Shown here one piece after another: positions 34,365 to 37,191 of a DNA stretch of 37,191 nt (the stretch's first letter is position 1; the number at the start of each line of letters is the position of its first letter). This stretch comes from an uncultured Prevotellaceae bacterium (GTDB taxonomy: Bacteria; Bacteroidota; Bacteroidia; Bacteroidales; Bacteroidaceae): positions 1-37,191 of the forward strand of contig CALCEL010000018.1 of NCBI GenBank assembly GCA_937900485.1. The letters run 5' to 3'. The position numbers and the translations under genes were made by a program. The notes under the pieces are model-generated. The model was not told the DNA's origin, did no database searches, and was given only the letters and a program-made list of their open reading frames with translations.

Positions 34365-35501
34365 TCACTCCACCTTTCCAGCCAAAGATAATGCTATTCT
34401 GTATGGAAAAGAATTAGTCCATCTCAAATAACGCCAAACAGAACTACAACCGGCTATAGGTAAGAGAAGCATCAAACGGCGAAATCGACTCTTGTGTAAA
34501 TCAATACGATGTTTCCATTTCTTATCTGTCTTCGGCCGAAAATATCCCGTATTAAAAGTTGTATCAAATAAAATTTGTAACATTCTTTGGGATTTATTCA
34601 TTTTCGACTTGTCACAGCAAACAATCCTATTATTTGGCATGCCTAGAAAATCCACAAATATATTAGACACTATCTGCCAATGCCCAACAGCATCATAGTT
34701 ACTAAGTTTAACTTGTAAATCCGACTCTTGTATTTTATCCCTATAATGATGTGTCAACATCATTACATCACATAACTGTCTCAGACTGATACCACTTTCC
34801 TCAAAATGATGCCACATGTGTCGAAAAACAAAAAACAAGTTGAAAAGCGGGGTTGGGACACGTACCTCATAATTGGATATCATGATTTTCTCTTGTTTTT
34901 CACTCAACATCTCTAAAGTCCACTTCTGAAAACGTTTATTCTCAATTGGATTTGCCATATTCGAGAAATGCCTATGCAATTCTACTGTCACCCCTTTGTA
35001 CATAGAATTAAAATGCAAGAATGACTCCTTTTTCCTTTTGGAGATCTCATCCTCGACACTCATCATGTAAACCTTGGCAGATTCATACTCATCAGAAGAG
35101 AAATAGATATCTATATCACCGCACTGTCTAAGTTCCGGTTCTGGATATAACTTCGCCAAACTTTGTCCCTTCATTAATATTGGCGATAGACCTTTTGACT
35201 TAAATATGTCAAACAATTCTACGACAAGCTTATTGTGCTCTTCGTGAATCCTCGCATTTTCCGCAAGTATAGCTTTCATTTCATCCGCTATATCATGAGG
35301 AATACTGTCAGCGTCTTTATGACGTAAGCAAGCCTTGGAAATGAAACATACCACAAGTTGCGTATATGCCAAATCCATTAGTCTGTTCCAGTCGTCAAGG
35401 CGCAAAGGTAAGACTATATCATCAACAGGCTCTTGCCATATCTGCGCCTTTAGAAGGTCAAGCAACAATAACTTTTCTGATGTCAATTTAGAGATTTTCA
35501 T
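34365..35501 (-). CDS. Nucleotidyltransferase-like protein (NTP_transf_5 family)
   Basis: This 378-residue protein resembles the uncharacterised nucleotidyltransferase family common in polysaccharide loci. The core is PILMKGQSLAKLYPEPELR, followed by CGDIDIYF with D129 and D131 as the metal pair, then VTVELHRHFS. The C-terminal half is helical with aromatic patches (FFVFRHMWHHFEESGISLRQ). The substrate is not known. It is 25 bp after gmd, consistent with one operon. Base composition is more A+T-rich than the genes to its left. Confidence 0.8.
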   Translation of the reverse strand: MKISKLTSEKLLLLDLLKAQIWQEPVDDIVLPLRLDDWNRLMDLAYTQLVVCFISKACLRHKDADSIPHDIADEMKAILAENARIHEEHNKLVVELFDIFKSKGLSPILMKGQSLAKLYPEPELRQCGDIDIYFSSDEYESAKVYMMSVEDEISKRKKESFLHFNSMYKGVTVELHRHFSNMANPIENKRFQKWTLEMLSEKQEKIMISNYEVRVPTPLFNLFFVFRHMWHHFEESGISLRQLCDVMMLTHHYRDKIQESDLQVKLSNYDAVGHWQIVSNIFVDFLGMPNNRIVCCDKSKMNKSQRMLQILFDTTFNTGYFRPKTDKKWKHRIDLHKSRFRRLMLLLPIAGCSSVWRYLRWTNSFPYRIALSLAGKVE

Positions 35502-35526
35502 AAAGAGAACATAACGTCCGTCAATA

Positions 35527-36642
35527 CTATTTCACGATACCTTTCTCAAGATACTCAGCCAGATTTGTCCTTACTTTCTCTGCGGCTCCTTCTGCGGCCA
35601 CCTTGGCCATATCAGACTCCACCATTATCTTTACAAGTTCTTCAAAACTTGTTTTCGACGGATTCCATCCAAGCTTTGCTTTAGCTTTTGTCGGATCGCC
35701 CCATAAGTTCACTACGTCTGTCGGACGATAAAAATCCTTACTAACTTCTACAAGAGTCTTACCGATAAGTTCTGCAGGTCCAGAGACACAAACACCCTTT
35801 TCATCCATATCATGTCCTTCAAACTTAAGTTCAATTCCTACATGTTTGAAAGCATAATAGGCGAAGTCACGAACAGAGTGTTGAACACCTGTAGCAATGA
35901 CAAAGTCCTCAGGTTTTTCATTCTGAAGAATAAGCCACATACACTCAACATAATCCTTGGCGTATCCCCAATCACGCAAACTAGACAGATTTCCCAAATA
36001 CAATTTATCTTGTTTTCCCTGAGCTATGCGAGCTGCTGCCAGCGTGATTTTCCTTGTAACAAAAGTCTCACCACGTCTTTCAGACTCATGGTTGAAAAGA
36101 ATTCCAGAACAGCAGAACATACCATAGGCCTCACGATACTCCTTAACAATCCAGAAACCATACAACTTAGCAACCGCATATGGAGAATATGGATGGAATG
36201 GTGTATTCTCATTCTGAGGCACTTCTTCCACTTTGCCATAAAGTTCTGATGTAGATGCTTGATATATACGACAGTCTTTCTCCAATCCACAAGCACGTAC
36301 AGCCTCTAAAACACGTAAAACACCAGTCGCATCAACGTCTGCAGTATACTCCGGTGAATCAAAGCTTACTTGAACATGACTTTGGGCTGCAAGGTTATAA
36401 ATCTCAGTAGGCTTAACCAAGCCTACAATTTTCACCAAGGCCATAGAATCACCAAGATCGCCAAAATGAAGATGAAAATTAGGACGCCCCTCGAGATGAG
36501 CTATACGTTCACGAAAATCCACGGACGAACGTCGTATGATACCATGTACTTCATATCCTTTTTCCAGCAAAAACTCTGAGAGATAAGAACCATCTTGTCC
36601 TGTAACACCAGTGATAAGGGCTACGTTTCTTCTATCTGCCAT
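35527..36642 (-). CDS. gmd: GDP-mannose 4,6-dehydratase
   Basis: This 371-residue short-chain dehydrogenase-type enzyme converts GDP-mannose to GDP-4-keto-6-deoxymannose. It has the cofactor loop ALITGVTGQDGSYLSEFLLE (residues 8-27), NLAAQSHVQVSFDSPEYTAD, and the catalytic TSELYG and Y155xxxK159 (SPYAVAKLYG). Length is normal. The next enzyme of GDP-fucose synthesis (fcl) is not in the window, so the product could be fucose, rhamnose or another deoxysugar. It is the first complete gene of the polysaccharide cluster; manC at 17153 could supply its substrate. Confidence 0.95.
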   Translation of the reverse strand: MADRRNVALITGVTGQDGSYLSEFLLEKGYEVHGIIRRSSVDFRERIAHLEGRPNFHLHFGDLGDSMALVKIVGLVKPTEIYNLAAQSHVQVSFDSPEYTADVDATGVLRVLEAVRACGLEKDCRIYQASTSELYGKVEEVPQNENTPFHPYSPYAVAKLYGFWIVKEYREAYGMFCCSGILFNHESERRGETFVTRKITLAAARIAQGKQDKLYLGNLSSLRDWGYAKDYVECMWLILQNEKPEDFVIATGVQHSVRDFAYYAFKHVGIELKFEGHDMDEKGVCVSGPAELIGKTLVEVSKDFYRPTDVVNLWGDPTKAKAKLGWNPSKTSFEELVKIMVESDMAKVAAEGAAEKVRTNLAEYLEKGIVK

Positions 36643-37026
36643 ATATATTATAGTATTTATTTATTTATAATCAACTTTAAGTTTTCCTACAGAAGCAATC
36701 CCTTTGACTGAAACATCAGCTAAGTTATGCCACGAGAATAAATGCACAAACTAAATCGATTGCGCATCAAAACATACAAAAAACAATTTGATTTGTATTT
36801 CTCATGCAATAGGAAGAAATAAACACAAGTACACAATAAAATTTCCCCAAGAATTATCTACATTCTTGAATTACTGATAATTACTCCGTAAAGATTTATG
36901 CACTTGGAAAAAATAAAGCACACTTTCCCCTTTGCATACACAAATGTATGAATTATAAATGAAACAAAAACTAAAAAAATAAAAAACATTAGATTTTATT
37001 CACATCACAGGCATAAGTCTGTGAGA
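36643..37026. other. A+T-rich intergenic region upstream of gmd
   Basis: No gene is seen in these 384 bp. A promoter candidate lies at 36941-36968, which would give gmd a leader of about 290 bases. I see no clear hairpin terminator in it. Confidence 0.5.
36941..36968 (-). promoter_or_regulatory. Possible promoter for the polysaccharide cluster
   Basis: The minus strand reads TACATTTG (36948-36941) with TTTG (36968-36965) 16 bp upstream, shorter than the usual 19-21 bp spacing. It is the best TAnnTTTG match in the gap. Confidence 0.35.
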
Positions 37027-37191
37027 TTATAAATCAAGCTCTTTCAACACATATTCTGTTCTCATATAATTCATAAGAACCCATTTTATATACTCAACAG
37101 ACACAACAACATTCTTCAACGCTCCAACATTTGCATTATATATAGTCGTCCCTCATAAAGCCCCCTTTCCCGTTCATGCATACGCATAGCG
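37027..37191 (-). pseudogene. 3' end of an unknown gene with an apparent frameshift at a TA repeat
   Basis: From the right edge one minus-strand frame reads RMHERERGLYEGRLY and then runs to a stop. A second frame from the same point reads YNANVGALKNVVVSVEYIKW and ends in YVLKELDL with a stop at 37027-37029. Removing one TA unit from the (TA)4 at 37137-37144 joins them into one protein (GRLYNANVGALK). I do not recognise the family with confidence; the Tyr/Trp-rich amphipathic end would suit a glycosyltransferase. The body of the gene is outside the window. Confidence 0.4.

Noticed and set aside
1..37191. CRISPR arrays, tRNA or rRNA genes, complete insertion sequences, prophage
   Set aside because: I read the intergenic regions on both strands and saw no evenly spaced direct repeats, tRNA-like cloverleaf or CCA end, or transposase or phage structural genes.

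Overview
The window looks like chromosomal DNA of a Bacteroidales bacterium, most likely Prevotella or a close relative. This rests on repeated -7 boxes of the form TAnnTTTG (often with TTTG or CTTG about 20 bp upstream), weak or absent Shine-Dalgarno sites, a secreted protein ending in a Por/T9SS-type tail (KGIYIKDG then K), many lipoproteins and TlpA-like proteins, a GH2 beta-galactosidase, and a DUF4923-like lipoprotein. The species call is an inference; no rRNA or tRNA gene was seen.

Layout. 1-3.0 kb (minus): a lamin-tail/CotH-kinase surface protein running off the left edge, overlapped by an upstream secreted protein with a sorting tail, and a scrap of a second such tail. 3.1-3.9 kb (plus): a methyltransferase pseudogene with in-frame stops. 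4.0-5.7 kb (minus): an ECF sigma factor joined in one polypeptide to a transmembrane helix, a long linker and an outer-membrane beta-barrel domain, the most unusual gene here. 5.8-6.2 kb: remains of an Abi-family gene. 6.3-11.7 kb: an LpxL/HtrB-type acyltransferase, a TlpA-like lipoprotein, a GH2 beta-galactosidase and a Nudix hydrolase. 11.8-12.1 kb and, inverted, 29.7-30.0 kb: two copies of a structured, non-coding repeat of about 290 bp. 12.5-20.7 kb: DUF4923-like lipoprotein, pnp, a thioredoxin-fold lipoprotein lacking its CXXC, manC, an HMA-like protein lacking its cysteines, and a second CotH protein. 20.9-25.9 kb (plus): cobalamin genes cobT, cobS, a cobK-cbiD fusion and cbiA. 26.0-29.2 kb (plus): YjbH-like protein, coaX and a LeuA/CimA-family synthase. 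30.2-31.7 kb: msrA and a DMT-family permease. 31.7-36.6 kb (minus): a small membrane protein, then a polysaccharide cluster of ugd, a WecB/TagA/CpsF glycosyltransferase, a nucleotidyltransferase-like protein and gmd. At the right edge is the 3' end of another minus-strand gene with an apparent TA-repeat frameshift.

How the genes fit together. ManC would supply GDP-mannose, the substrate of Gmd, and Ugd supplies UDP-glucuronate, so the right end and manC serve surface polysaccharide synthesis. The cobalamin genes cover mid-pathway steps (CobK, CbiD, CbiA) and nucleotide-loop assembly (CobT, CobS); other steps must be encoded elsewhere. No cobalamin riboswitch fits in front of cobT. The left 6 kb carries two decayed genes, suggesting a less constrained accessory region.
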